Shown here piece after piece: positions 14,301 through 23,032 of a DNA stretch of 64,000 bases. Each line of letters starts with the position of its first letter. Positions within the stretch are counted from its first letter, which is position 1. The position numbers and the translations under genes were made by a program. The stretch is from NCBI RefSeq assembly GCF_932526225.1, contig NC_064040.1, forward strand, positions 7,475,181 through 7,539,180, in the 5' to 3' direction. This DNA comes from Nematostella vectensis (taxonomy: Eukaryota > Cnidaria > Anthozoa > Actiniaria > Edwardsiidae). A model generated the notes under the pieces. The model did no database searches. It saw nothing but the letters and a program-made list of their open reading frames with translations, and had not been told where the DNA came from.

Positions 14301-16889
14301 TCAACATGCAGATCTCAAGCCTCGTGAAGTTATTCAAGAAGTCGTCAAAAGACATCCTTGGAAAAAAACATGTTTAAATCACATTTATAATATCCTCATG
14401 TCAGGATCGGACGAGAGAGGACAAGTGTGTAGAGATATACAATCAGTCCCTCCCTAACAACCACAAGAACACTCCCGAACCTTCCCCCACCTATACAAAA
14501 AAGATGTAAATCATAGAGAAGGCATAGTCCGCATAGTTTCAACAAACAACAAACCAAGAGGCCCTTACCAGAACTCTCCATCGTCGTCAAAGGTGAGGTT
14601 TAGTTCTCTCTTCTCCTGTGAGGACAGCATGTTCCACTCTGGTGATCTGCCCGAGAATGTGAGATGGTACTTTACAGGGTTAGAGAAATTTTTTTAATCA
14701 TTTATTATATTACAAAGGTCTTAGCTACCGCTGGAGTTTTCTGTAGATCACAGTTTACTTAAAAAAACGGAAATAAAGGAAAGTCGAAGGCTAGCCTCTG
14801 AAGGATCCTTTGCGGTCATCTGTTTTCAAACCTTAGAAAAAAACTTGACTGATAATATATCCCCTTTAAACAGGTATAATATCTAAATAAGATAACTCTG
14901 CTCTGATATTGTCCAGGCGAATGCGAGGGGGTTGTGAGCACATTGGCTGAGACGGGAGGGTAAATAGACAACCGACCTGTCACTCCATGCTCCTCTCCAC
15001 TCTGAACTATTGGCGTGAGGATTCCGCAGTCGAATTAGATCCACTTCCGGTCGTCCTCGCAGCGAGCTTAAAGTTGCCTGAAAATGTAAAGTATTGATTA
15101 AACTTTGGCCCACGGTGTAAACGAACGAAGAAGCGCCTTTGAATGATAATCGTACCTTGCGGAGTCCCGTGATGGAGTAGGCGTGTCGGGTGATGAGCCC
15201 GTTCTCAAGGGTTCCCTCGTACTGGTCGGACGAACTGCTGGGTTGTTTAGACTATAAGAGAAATGACCACGTGAAGCTATCCATCATCAAGGCCATTCAG
15301 TTTCTAGAGGAGTAGAGTTTGTTTTTACCAAAAAAACGTGCAAAAAAAAGGCCAAACCCTTCCTCAATCGGATAACTGATGGTCTATCTCTTATGTCCAT
15401 TGTCTCCGAAACCCCCTTCTTTTTACTATTTCTTTACCTCTATGCTGCAGCCCATAAGTGATTGCCTCTCGCACGCCTTCATCATCACGTTGAACAGTCC
15501 GTGCGGAGGATTCTGCAAGTCGACATTCTCGATCATCCCGCCAGTCATGTCTTGTAGCGCCTCGCTGATTCGTCCAAGACACATTGCTTCGTATGAACCA
15601 CAAAGCCTGTTTAACCCGGGCACCGAGAGATTAGACTATTAAAGTACAAGGCACAAGCCCCGTATGTCCCGGGCACGGATAGACTGGGCTATTACAGTAT
15701 AGATTACATCACCTTGTATCAACCACAAAGCCTTTATAGCCCGGGCATAGAGAGATAAAACAGACAGACGGACAGACAATGACAAATAAACGATAGGATA
15801 TATTCACTCTTACAGTTGTTGCTCAGTTGTGATTCGGATTTTCATTTAGCGGAAGATATATGTAACGGTAGGTCTGTACTTATAAGATTGGTACTGTAAT
15901 ATTCGCCAGTTGTTCGGTGGTATTATCGGGATAAGCAAGGTATTTTTGGAAGTGGTTCAGTTTCTCTCGATGATATTAAGTCTACTTACTTAGCGTACGC
16001 CTTTTCCAGCAGAGCGCTCCAAAATTCATCCGGATCGTCTGACTTGGTAAAGTATAACCTGCCATTATAAGTCGGTAGGTAATCATCAACAATTACCTCG
16101 ACCCACTCCCCAAACTGCCAAAAATTGAACCGAAACATTCCGCAGTACGAGTCGGGCTCGAAGCTTTGATCGGGCGGACACACGTGATGCAAAAGGTCGA
16201 TGTTTGTCGTCAGATCTGCAAGTGCCGCAACGAACCAACAGTTGCGAATGCGGCCCTGGGCCACGTCACTTGAGCTGAATCCGCGGGCTATGAATTGAGG
16301 GCTCTTGGAAATTTCCTGCAATAAGGAAATGCAAATGAAAGGTTCATAAAAATCTCCCATAAAAATGAAATACAAATACAGGGCTCTTAGAAATTTCCTA
16401 TGAAAAGGCCAACACGAATGCATGGCTGCAAATGCAGCGTTTTTTAGAAACTTTTTATAAAAATAATAATTACTAATAACAGGGGCTCATAAGTAGGGGC
16501 AATAATCTGCATTATATAAGTGTCACGGCGTTTTCTAGGATCAGGCTATTTTTAGACGCGCGCGCACGAACGGGCCAATCGGCTACGTTGACGTTGGTCG
16601 CTCAGCCAAAACGTAAGCACAAAGGTCTCATCTGATTGGCTAATCCGATAATAATAAACGATGTGAGGAAAATCCTCCCTCCCCTCCCTTAATCCCGTGC
16701 CCCCTATACCTCTCAAGTCACGTGACTTACATGTGGTCGTTTCCAGATGAGCTGCACTGAGCGACGACGGGTGAACAAAACGCGGTTACTCGCGGGAAAA
16801 TCCCTGTCCTCGAACAAGCGTTTCGAATTCAACAACTGTCTCTGCAGGGACGCAAAGCGTTCACGCTTGCGCAGAGCACGACGGGACAT
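6254..16889 (-). CDS. Calpain (classical domain order: protease core, C2-like, penta-EF-hand), complete
   Basis: This is a Ca2+-regulated cytosolic cysteine protease of the calpain family. Eighteen exons, 5' to 3': 16731-16889, 15990-16315, 15438-15606, 15156-15251, 14977-15077, 14569-14646, 14168-14356, 13442-13571, 12831-13048, 11502-11541, 11236-11310, 11091-11148, 10895-10931, 10780-10801, 10278-10346, 9669-9747, 9006-9122, 6254-6423. They sum to 2133 nt, giving about 710 aa, with every join in phase. The start ATG (16889) begins MSRRALRKRERF; the N-terminal motif LFEDRDFPASNRVLF is typical of the family. The triad is Cys79 (IRNCWFVAAL), His241 (RHAYSIT) and Asn269 (RNPHANSSEW), with the oxyanion Gln at 73. 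Three flanking positions differ from the usual GNCW, GHAY and NPWG, so activity may be altered. It is divergently paired with the paralog at 23033. Confidence 0.88.
6538..7114. mobile_element. Nonautonomous DNA transposon with about 38-bp inverted ends
   Basis: The left end (GATGTTACACGCGTCGTTTT near 6541) and the reverse complement of the right end (GATATTACACGCGTCGTTTG) match over about 38 bp, continuing into ACATCG and a T-run. The interior is rich in GTTGCAAAC/GTCGTTTT blocks in both orientations. No open frame resembles a transposase. It lies inside the last intron of the minus-strand calpain. Confidence 0.65.
8130..8775. repeat. Diverged tandem repeat carrying CACGTGA and TGACGTCA motifs
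   Basis: Five copies of a unit of roughly 110-160 bp recur, each with ATGACAAC(C)AAACTTGG, GTGTCATGTATG and a GGGGGGTGC block. Several then have TCACGTGATTGTGACGTCAT. The copy at 8371-8390 is a perfect 20-bp palindrome, TGACGTCATCGATGACGTCA. The array is intronic. Confidence 0.6.
9300..9490. repeat. Degenerate tandem repeat in calpain(-) intron
   Basis: Blocks of the type GATGTATCTAAAGATAGAAA followed by CCTAAGACC recur about four times with much divergence, giving a period near 50 bp. No coding or regulatory meaning is evident. Confidence 0.45.
9918..10110. repeat. Compound microsatellite (TTA)n then (TTATTG)n
   Basis: About 27 TTA triplets run directly into about 18 TTATTG hexamers. It lies in the calpain(-) intron between the EF3 exon (9747) and the EF2 exon (10278). 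Long poly-Leu or Tyr-Cys frames across it are artefacts of the repeat. Confidence 0.9.
10447..10590. repeat. Dispersed repeat fragment, shared with about 32880-33020
   Basis: The stretch has two blocks ending in CCAATATTTTT or CAATATTTTT after GTGCCC(C)CC, and a terminal block TTTCGAGGCCTGCTACGGCA. The same blocks in the same order appear near 32910-33020. Probably a short inverted-repeat or hAT-like nonautonomous element. Confidence 0.45.
10780..10801 (-). CDS. 22-nt microexon of calpain(-), start of EF2
   Basis: Flanked by CTAG on its acceptor side and GTATCC on its donor side (minus strand), it encodes SMISMFD. It supplies exactly the missing residues between LFALEACR and the TDRSGALGYNE loop. 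It was accepted because phase, length and residues agree, and because the paralog has a microexon of identical length and an identical GTATCC donor at 37639-37660. Confidence 0.88.
11502..14356 (-). CDS. Calpain(-) exons 7-10: C2-like domain and linker
   Basis: Exon 7 (189 nt, as in the paralog) starts MSFDDFLNNFTRLEICML and includes TAGGCRNFIASFYTNPQF, the hallmark of the calpain C2-like (CBSW) domain. Exon 8 has an acidic run of five Asp (NPDDDDDELCTV) matching the acidic loop of the family and ends IGFAIYK. Exon 9 carries LHAGEYVVIPSTF and FLLRIFSE, the conserved end of the domain. Exon 10 is a 40-nt linker reading EIDQETKMTSGPK. Confidence 0.87.
11690..12575. repeat. 75-bp minisatellite, about 12 units
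   Basis: The unit contains AAGTCGTGGGTAGTGGGTAC, GCGACAGCTATCAATACGGG and GGGGGTACCCTGTACCGACA. Because 75 is a multiple of three, several frames stay open on both strands; these are not genes. The array lies in the intron between calpain(-) exons 9 and 10. A poly-G run sits just outside it at 11648-11661. Confidence 0.93.
13093..13240. mobile_element. Diverged MITE, probably the same family as 5726-5906
   Basis: It starts CAGCCTAG, has GGGATTCCTGTGG near the left and CCACAGGAAACCCG near the right as inverted blocks, and an internal GTGACGTCACA. The outer ends are eroded, so family membership is tentative. It lies in the intron between calpain(-) exons 8 and 9. Confidence 0.4.
14569..16889 (-). 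CDS. Calpain(-) exons 1-6: N-terminus and protease core PC1/PC2
   Basis: Exon 1 gives 53 residues ending WKRPH at a GTAAGT donor. Exon 2 reads from EISKSPQF through QGRIRNCWFVAALADL to [12 protein letters not shown] and carries the catalytic Cys. Exon 3 reads CGSYEAMCLGRISEAL to LMGCSIE and is 169 nt, the same length as in the paralog. Exon 4 carries RHAYSITGLRK with the catalytic His. Exon 5 carries VDLIRLRNPHANSSEWRGAW with the catalytic Asn. Exon 6 gives SPEWNMLSSQEKRELNL then DDDGEFW. The Arg-for-Gly changes before Cys and His, and His-for-Trp after Asn-Pro, are directly visible. Confidence 0.87.
15590..15770 (-). repeat. Diverged copies of the calpain(-) exon 3 splice acceptor
   Basis: On the plus strand the exon edge reads AACCACAAAGC followed by CTGTTTAACCCGGGCACCGAG. 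Copies follow at about 15655-15715 (GTCCCGGGCACGGATAGA) and 15718-15765 (AACCACAAAGCC, then TATAGCCCGGGCATAGAGAG). The farthest copy keeps the first 11 nt of the exon and an AG in acceptor position. The functional acceptor is at 15607-15608, because it continues into the coding exon. Confidence 0.65.
16290..16465 (-). repeat. Diverged copies of the calpain(-) exon 2 splice acceptor
   Basis: The exon edge on the plus strand is GGGCTCTTGGAAATTTCCTG at 16300-16319. A close copy, GGGCTCTTAGAAATTTCCTA, stands at 16381-16400 and a weaker one (TTTTTTAGAAACTTTTTATA) at about 16440-16460. The first copy keeps an AG immediately before the GAAATTTC exon start. The real acceptor is fixed by the reading phase from exon 1. 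Confidence 0.6.
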
Positions 16890-16929
16890 CGCAGCAGATC
16901 TACAGACACATGTGAATATTAATATGTCA

Positions 16930-17098
16930 CAGCCTAGCCCCAGGCGTTCTTAACGGGTTTCCTGTGGTCTAGTTTCCTGTGTACTGTGGATGGTAAGAGT
17001 TGTGACGTTCTGTGGGTGAGCTCGTCCCAGCCCCCAGGCTACCTCACGGTTAATCTCCGAGCACAGTAAACCCGGTAAGAACGCCTGGGACTAGGCTG
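16930..17098. mobile_element. MITE with about 27-bp inverted ends (copy 2), at the calpain(-) start
   Basis: It opens CAGCCTAGCCCCAGGCGTTC and closes GAACGCCTGGGACTAGGCTG, the same ends as the copy at 5726-5906, with the same interior GAGCTCGTCCCAGCCCCC. Length is 169 bp. It sits about 40 bp upstream of the calpain(-) start codon, so it may lie in that gene's promoter or 5' UTR. Confidence 0.75.
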
Positions 17099-19080
17099 AA
17101 TATCGATATTTCATTGACAAGCAAACACAAATTACAGTAAAGGGAAATTGATAATACCCAGTATTGGGGCTTATTCATTTCTTTAGGTTACAGTTTTTTT
17201 TACGTTGCTACGAAAGCAGATAATTCGCCTAGATAATTATTTATCGCATAGCTTTTTAGGATAGACTCCACTACTAAATCGTTCAACAAGGGAGTGTTAT
17301 TATCATGAAATTATTGCAGTACTGTACTGTTCTTTCCCCGAAGCTCAGTTACGCATTAATAAATTATCGAAAGACGAGCGTAGTGTAAACAAATGAAATT
17401 TAAACATGGTTTGGCTTCATAACCATTTCCTTTCTTCTCTTTTTTCGTTTTATTTTTCCTGACTTAGAAAAGTTAGAAAAGTAGCGGTGATGTGGAGTCC
17501 CGAACTACAACAAAAACTTCTGCGAACCACTTTACAAATAAAAAACTCACAATCAATCAAGTAAAAAAATGTTTATATTCGCATCGAGTTTTATAATATC
17601 CGGCTATATGAAGTTTCACAGACAGTGACTTTGACTTCTATTTAAGGGGCCGTCTATTTACTGTCCGTACGGGAAAAGGAAAACCTCAGCGGAAATAAAC
17701 AGGCGAATTTCAGAGAGATAAAATCGTGCAACCAAACTAGATCGGGCAAGAACAAATTCAGCTACATCTCCATCAAATATCAAATCGTCGATCCCTAACA
17801 TAAGGTTACTCCTGATGCAAACAAATCTCTTGTTTTACTGGTTTGTGACACTTCGGGGGATTTAAGTAATGCGACGCATTTACCGTATGATGATACTCGG
17901 TTGATATCTCTATGACATAACAGCAAAAAGAACATATTTATGTCCAGGAAAAAGTATTACTTATTGTGCTACCAGGTAGTGTCTAGCAGCTTAATTAAAT
18001 TATATTCTAAAGAATACGAATTCGCTATTAGCACCCCAAAACAATCACTTCTTAACGCATTAATTTCAAGCATACAGAAATCGAAGTTAACTTTTTTTTA
18101 TGCAATTCTGGCTTTGCCTCTTGATTTCCAATTAAGATATTGTATTTAGATTGATTAAATTACCTTGTTAAAATACCGCTCAAAACTTATCTTGTTATTA
18201 GAACTTTAAAACAATTTACTTAACATCGCACCGAATAGCTTAATTAAAACAATCAAGTTATTAGGTATTCTAGTAGTTACAAGAGAAGCAAGCAGAACTC
18301 GAGCTTTAATTTTCCAACTGTGTGCCTGAGAAGTTGTGCAGACATAGGTATCAAATGTTTACGAACGTTTCGAGTATCTGCATTCTGCTAAGCCAGGTTA
18401 ACTCCTTTTGATCAAATCATGCTCCATTGTGCATAACTTATCATTATCTAAACCATAAAAATGTCAGATGCAAAAGTCCTACCTTTGAATTCAGTTAAAG
18501 AATGGTGGCCAACTGTGATGTGATGGCGAATCGCTTGCCGAAAGTGTCACATTCCTTTATTCTCTATAACCAAGACCTGTTTAAAATTTCATTGGTTTAG
18601 CATTTTGAAACACCTAATCCCGATTTTATGATGTGTCCAGTTGTTGATTTAAGGACTGGGTAATAGATCTACCGACAATACTCGCCGCTTTCTCGCCAGC
18701 ACAAAGCAATATAAATGGATGCCTCTTGCACCAATTCGCGTTCAGCGTCAACGACAAAATTATCCTATGGAGGTGTGAAGTCCCATTGTGAACACTTTGT
18801 AGACGGGTATGCTGAAGCTGCTCCTGTTATTATTTTCCTTCTAAACGCTTTCCCTTGGAATTCTACTATAACACATTTTAATGACGCTTTCAGGAAGTAG
18901 GGTACTCTGTCTATATTTTCATCCTAGCAAAATACAGAGTATTTTGGGAAAACTTTTGCGATATCTTCGATTTTCTATGCTAATTAACTATAAAAACGTA
19001 TTTTTAGATGACTATTTTGAAATGTTATTAAATACGTTGTCATGTAATGTTCTTAAAGATCCACAATCGCATCCAAGCTC
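17099..19080. other. AT-rich spacer between the divergent calpains, no gene seen
   Basis: I see no conserved coding pattern, RNA gene or array here. Short open frames have no recognisable motif. Part of it may belong to the calpain(-) promoter. Confidence 0.5.
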
Positions 19081-19084
19081 ATTT

Positions 19085-19500
19085 CATTCCTGGCGCCCGT
19101 TTCTCGAGACTCCCGAGAGCTTCTCGGGCTCGTAAAGTTGCCCTAAAAGCGCTCGGATGACGAATTTCGTGTCTCTCTAAATTCCCGGGTTTTTCTACAG
19201 GTATCCCAAGCTCACTATTTGCCCTAAGAAAGGGGTCAGTGGAAGAGGGTTTAAACCCACCGAAAATCGGTACGATGGTTAGTTAAGACAACAAGAATAC
19301 AACGGTTAGAGTTTCGATTAATTTTGATTAAAACTAAGGCGAAAAATCGTACGTTGAAATGTAGCCATAATTGACACAAATAGTGAGCTTGGGCTACCTG
19401 TGTTTTTTCGGGCCCGAGAGAAAATTCGTCATTCTTGCCCGTAAATTCTCGGGAGGTCTGAGGCTCCCGAGAACTGTTTCCGGGCCCGAAAAGCACTAAA
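19085..19500. mobile_element. Fold-back element with palindromic CCCGAGA blocks
   Basis: CAGGTATCCCAAGCTCACTA near 19199 is the inverse of TAGTGAGCTTGGGCTACCTG near 19381. The arms extend outward, with gaps, through TGACGAATTT on the left and AAATTCGTCA on the right. Short hairpins of the kind CCCGAGAGCTTCTCGGG (19102) and CTCGGGAGGTCTGAGGCTCC (19448) lie inside. No protein is encoded. Similar CGGGATC/CCCGAGA palindromes recur at 19978-20096. Confidence 0.55.
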
Positions 19501-19561
19501 TGTGCTGTGTTGTCCTCGCAATCTTACTGAAGAAAAGAAGCAAAGACTGTAGCGTTTTAAA

Positions 19562-19599
19562 GCCATATATGCAGATATTAAAATATCTGCATATATGGC
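19562..19599. repeat. Perfect 38-bp palindrome (18-bp arms, 2-bp loop)
   Basis: GCCATATATGCAGATATT is followed after AA by its exact reverse complement. Nothing in the flanks extends the pairing. Confidence 0.9.
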
Positions 19600-19977
19600 G
19601 CCTGCAAACATCGCCTATAGACGTTTGCGTACTGAGTGGAAAATACGCCGTCTCAAACGAGCAGCGCGCGCTATTTCTAGACATACATTTTACCAGTGTT
19701 GGTGTTGTAAAATTAACAAATTTTCCAAAGTTTTCCATAGTATTTAGAAAATACGAAATATGTCATCTCAAGGTCAAATTGTTTCGGAATCATATGAGAC
19801 GTGTAGCGCCGCCGCTGAGATGGCGTATTTTTCTAGCTTGTGCGTGAGAACTTGCAACCTGTGGTTAGAGCTAGGGGGGGTTGATGCCCTGCCCATGAAC
19901 ACTTAGGATGGAGCGTGCGCAGATAAAGAAAATTAAACACAGCTCGCGCGTGCACCCGAAAAGAGCCCCGTACATTC

Positions 19978-20096
19978 TCCAGAATCGATCCCGAGAATCT
20001 CGGGATCGTTTCGGGCGTATCGAGAAACACTTTTCGGGACCCGAAAAAGTTGCCCGAAAAGTCACCCGAGAAGTTTTCGAGAGTTTCGGGCGCAAT
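19978..20096. repeat. Cluster of short CGGGATC/CCCGAGA palindromes
   Basis: GATCCCGAGAATCTCGGGATC is nearly self-complementary, and TTTTCGGGACCCGAAAA and ACCCGAGAAGTTTTC follow. The block resembles the fold-back interior at 19085-19500 and may be its detached end. Confidence 0.45.
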
Positions 20097-20097
20097 G

Positions 20098-21293
20098 CTC
20101 GTCATGTACACACTAGGTGATATGCGCAGTGTTTGTCATGTACACACTAGGTAGTGTGCGCAGTGCTCGTCATGTACACACTAGATAGTGTGCGCAGTAC
20201 TTGTCACGTACACACTAGGTGATGTGCGCAGTGCTTGTCATGTACACACTAGGTGATGTGAGCAAAGCTTGTCGTGTACACACTAGGTGATGTGCGCAGT
20301 GCTCGTCATGTACACAATAGGTGATGTGCGCAGTGCTCGTCATGTACACACTAGGTGATGTGCGCAGTGCACGTCATGTACACACTAGGTGATGTGTGCA
20401 GTGCTCGTCATGCACACACTAGGTGATGTGGACAGTGCTCGTCATGTACACACTAGGTAGTGTGCGCAGTGCTTGTCATGTACACACTAGATGATGTGAG
20501 CAAAGCTTGTCGTGTACACACTAGGTGATGTGCGCAGTGCTCGTCATGTACACACTAAGTGATGTGCGCAATGCTCGTCATGTACACACTAGGTGATGTG
20601 CGCAGTGCTTGTCATGTACACACTAGGTGATGTGCGCAGTGCTTGTCATGTACACACTAGGTGATGTGCGCAGTGCTTGTCATGTACACACTAGGTGATG
20701 TGCGAAGTGCTTGTCATGTACACACTAGGTGATGTGCGCAGTGCTCGTCATGTACACACTAGGTGATGTGAGCAAAGCTTGTCATGTACACACTAGGTGA
20801 TGTGCGCAGTGCTTGTCATGTACACGCTAGGTGATGTGCGCAGTGCTCGTCATCATACTAGGTGATGTGCGCAGTGCTCGTCATGTACACACTAGGTGAT
20901 GTGCGCAGTGCTTGTCATGTACACACTAGGTGATGTGAGCAAAGCTTGTCGTGTACACACTAGGTGATGTGCGCAGTGCTCGTCATGTACACAATAGGTG
21001 ATGTGCGCAGTGCTCGTCATGTACACACTAGGTGATGTGCGCAGTGCTTGTCATGTACACACTAGGTGATGTGAGCAAAGCTTGTCATGTACACACTAGG
21101 TGATGTGTCTTCGCAGTGCTCATCATGTACACACTAGGTGATGTGTGCAGTGTTCGTCATGTACACGATAGGTGATGTACGCAGTGCTTGTCTTGTACAC
21201 ACCGGGTGATGTGTTCAGTGCTCATCATGTACACACTAGGTGATGTGTGCAGTGCTTGTCATGTACACACTAGGTGATATGTGCAGTGCTTGT
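20098..21293. repeat. 34-bp minisatellite, about 35 units
   Basis: The unit includes GTCATGTACACACTAGGTGA and TGTGCGCAGTGCTC. A variant with GTGAGCAAAGCTTGTC recurs at intervals, which suggests amplification of multi-unit blocks. The array lies between the two divergent calpains. A few units are shortened or carry insertions near 20850 and 21110. Confidence 0.92.
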
Positions 21294-21474
21294 AATTTTT
21301 ACAGGCTTTCATTTTAATTGACGAGCTTCATAAGGGAATCTATCGATGAAGACCATGGAAATTTTTTATACAAATCATAACAGCATCACAAAGGAATGTC
21401 CAGCGCTATATTTCTGTGGCGCCAAGCATTTTCGCCGCCCAAGGGACCTAACAGAACGACGCCGCGACGGTAGG

Positions 21475-21528
21475 AAAACGTAACAAAAACAAACTTTTTG
21501 TTACGTTTTTTTGTTACGTTTTTGTTTA
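21475..21528. repeat. Short inverted/direct repeat of GTTACGTTTTT blocks
   Basis: AAAACGTAACAAAAAC is followed by TTTTTGTTACGTTTTT and a second TTGTTACGTTTTTG, so it can form alternative hairpins. It follows directly after the minisatellite region. Confidence 0.5.
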
Positions 21529-21679
21529 GCGATCCAAGAGATCTATCGCGATTTATGCGATTATATGAAAACTCTCCCTGCGATCGAGTTCGGTAGTGTA
21601 GAAAACACTTTCAGAGCTGTTGCGATCGTGCGGTCAAATTAGCTGCGACCGTGATAATAATTTCAAGGATATGTTGAAA

Positions 21680-21970
21680 GAATCCCAGCAGCTTCAAGCG
21701 ATTATCTGCTGTAATTGGTCAAATTGTCTTTGTCCAGACACAACCAGACACTGCGTGTCGCGGTGACATGCCCTGCAGTGCGCTGCGTGTTGCGCCGTGT
21801 TGCCAGTGAAAACACCGCAAGAATTGCTGGCGAACGTTGACGAATGTTTGTACACCATGTTGGGAGATGCTGCGAAGTATTTCCTTTGTCTTGAAGCCAG
21901 TCGAGTAAGACTTCGCCAGCAATGCGGAGCTGTGTGCGCTGTTTGCGCAAGGCTTCAGACTTATTAATAT
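21680..21970. repeat. Dispersed repeat, related copies near 33040 and 38840
   Basis: The blocks ACACCATGTTGGGAGATGCT, AGTATTTCCTTTGTCTT and CGCCAGCAATG recur in the same order near 33046-33125. The blocks TTCGCCAACATTTCCTTT and GCCAGCATTGCTGGC recur at 38840-39190. Open frames here are incidental. Confidence 0.55.
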
Positions 21971-22239
21971 TTATGACTATGACAAGCAACGTATTAATAG
22001 ATAAATAGAAAAACTTTTTTATTTATTGATGTATTACTATCGTGTTTAAACAACAATATTACCAAGTTTGTTATTTTTCAATGTTGCCTTTTTAAAATAA
22101 TAATGAAATAGAAAATACCAAATGAGCATTTACTGACAATTATTAATTGCTTACATGGAAAGTTTTTTGCGACGTAAAGAGATGCATTTTTTAAAATTAT
22201 TTTTATGTATTTCTGAAAATCTTTCCACCTACTGCGGCA

Positions 22240-22377
22240 AGCTTTGATTAGCCAATCAGCAGAGGCGTAAAACCACACAGTTTTCAACAAATCACCACTA
22301 TGGAACAAAGCGATGTTGTCTTGGCTGAACAGGTACTACTAAACGAGACGGAAACTTGCAAAAAACGACATAAGTAA
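22240..22377 (+). promoter_or_regulatory. CCAAT-box region with a possible short first exon
   Basis: TTAGCCAATCAGCAG at 22248-22262 matches a strong CCAAT (NF-Y type) box. About 40 bp downstream a small frame opens at 22300 (MEQSDVVLAEQ) and could splice at GTACTA or end at 22377. Whether it belongs to the calpain(+) 5' region or another transcript is unknown. Confidence 0.2.
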
Positions 22378-23032
22378 AGTTAGAGCTCCCTCGAAATTCC
22401 TCCTCATTAGATTATGCAATATAGCACTACACTGTCCCTCGACGAGGATGAGCAACTAGGGTGAGAAAAGCCACCCTTGGCAAATTACCATTGTTATTAA
22501 TATGAATGAAACATAAATATTTGGATAGCGGGAAAGCTTGCAACGTGCGAGAATTGCCCTGTTTTGTTGCAATTGTTACGGATTATAGGCTTGTTCAGAA
22601 AGTAAGACTGGGGATTATAGAAATTGACGAACGATGTGTACAGGATTTTTTGAATGACTAACACAGCTAACACAGGTAGAAAATCGATTATAAATCAATT
22701 CTAATATGTCAATACTTTACTAGTTATAATTTCACGGGGATGTCTTATTGGATTTTTTTGTCAGACGGTATTTACAACTTATTGACGACTCGTAGAAAAT
22801 GCTGTAATAATTGTGAAAAGAAAGGAAATTGCCCTCTTGTTACCAGATGCTGTGATAAACCGAAAAAAGGTGGCTTATCTACCACAATAATGCAATTTTC
22901 TGAAGAAATGTAGTGGAAAATGTAGTAGAATCTTTTGTTTGTGTAGTCAATTTGAGTTTGTTTTACAAACACTTGATGGGGTTCTTTTATCATGTGACAG
23001 CACTTGACTGGTTTCCTTGACGTGGAATCAGC

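Noticed and set aside
20098-21293. CRISPR-like regular array
   Set aside because: Units are contiguous and whole-unit similar with no unique spacers, and the gene content is animal.
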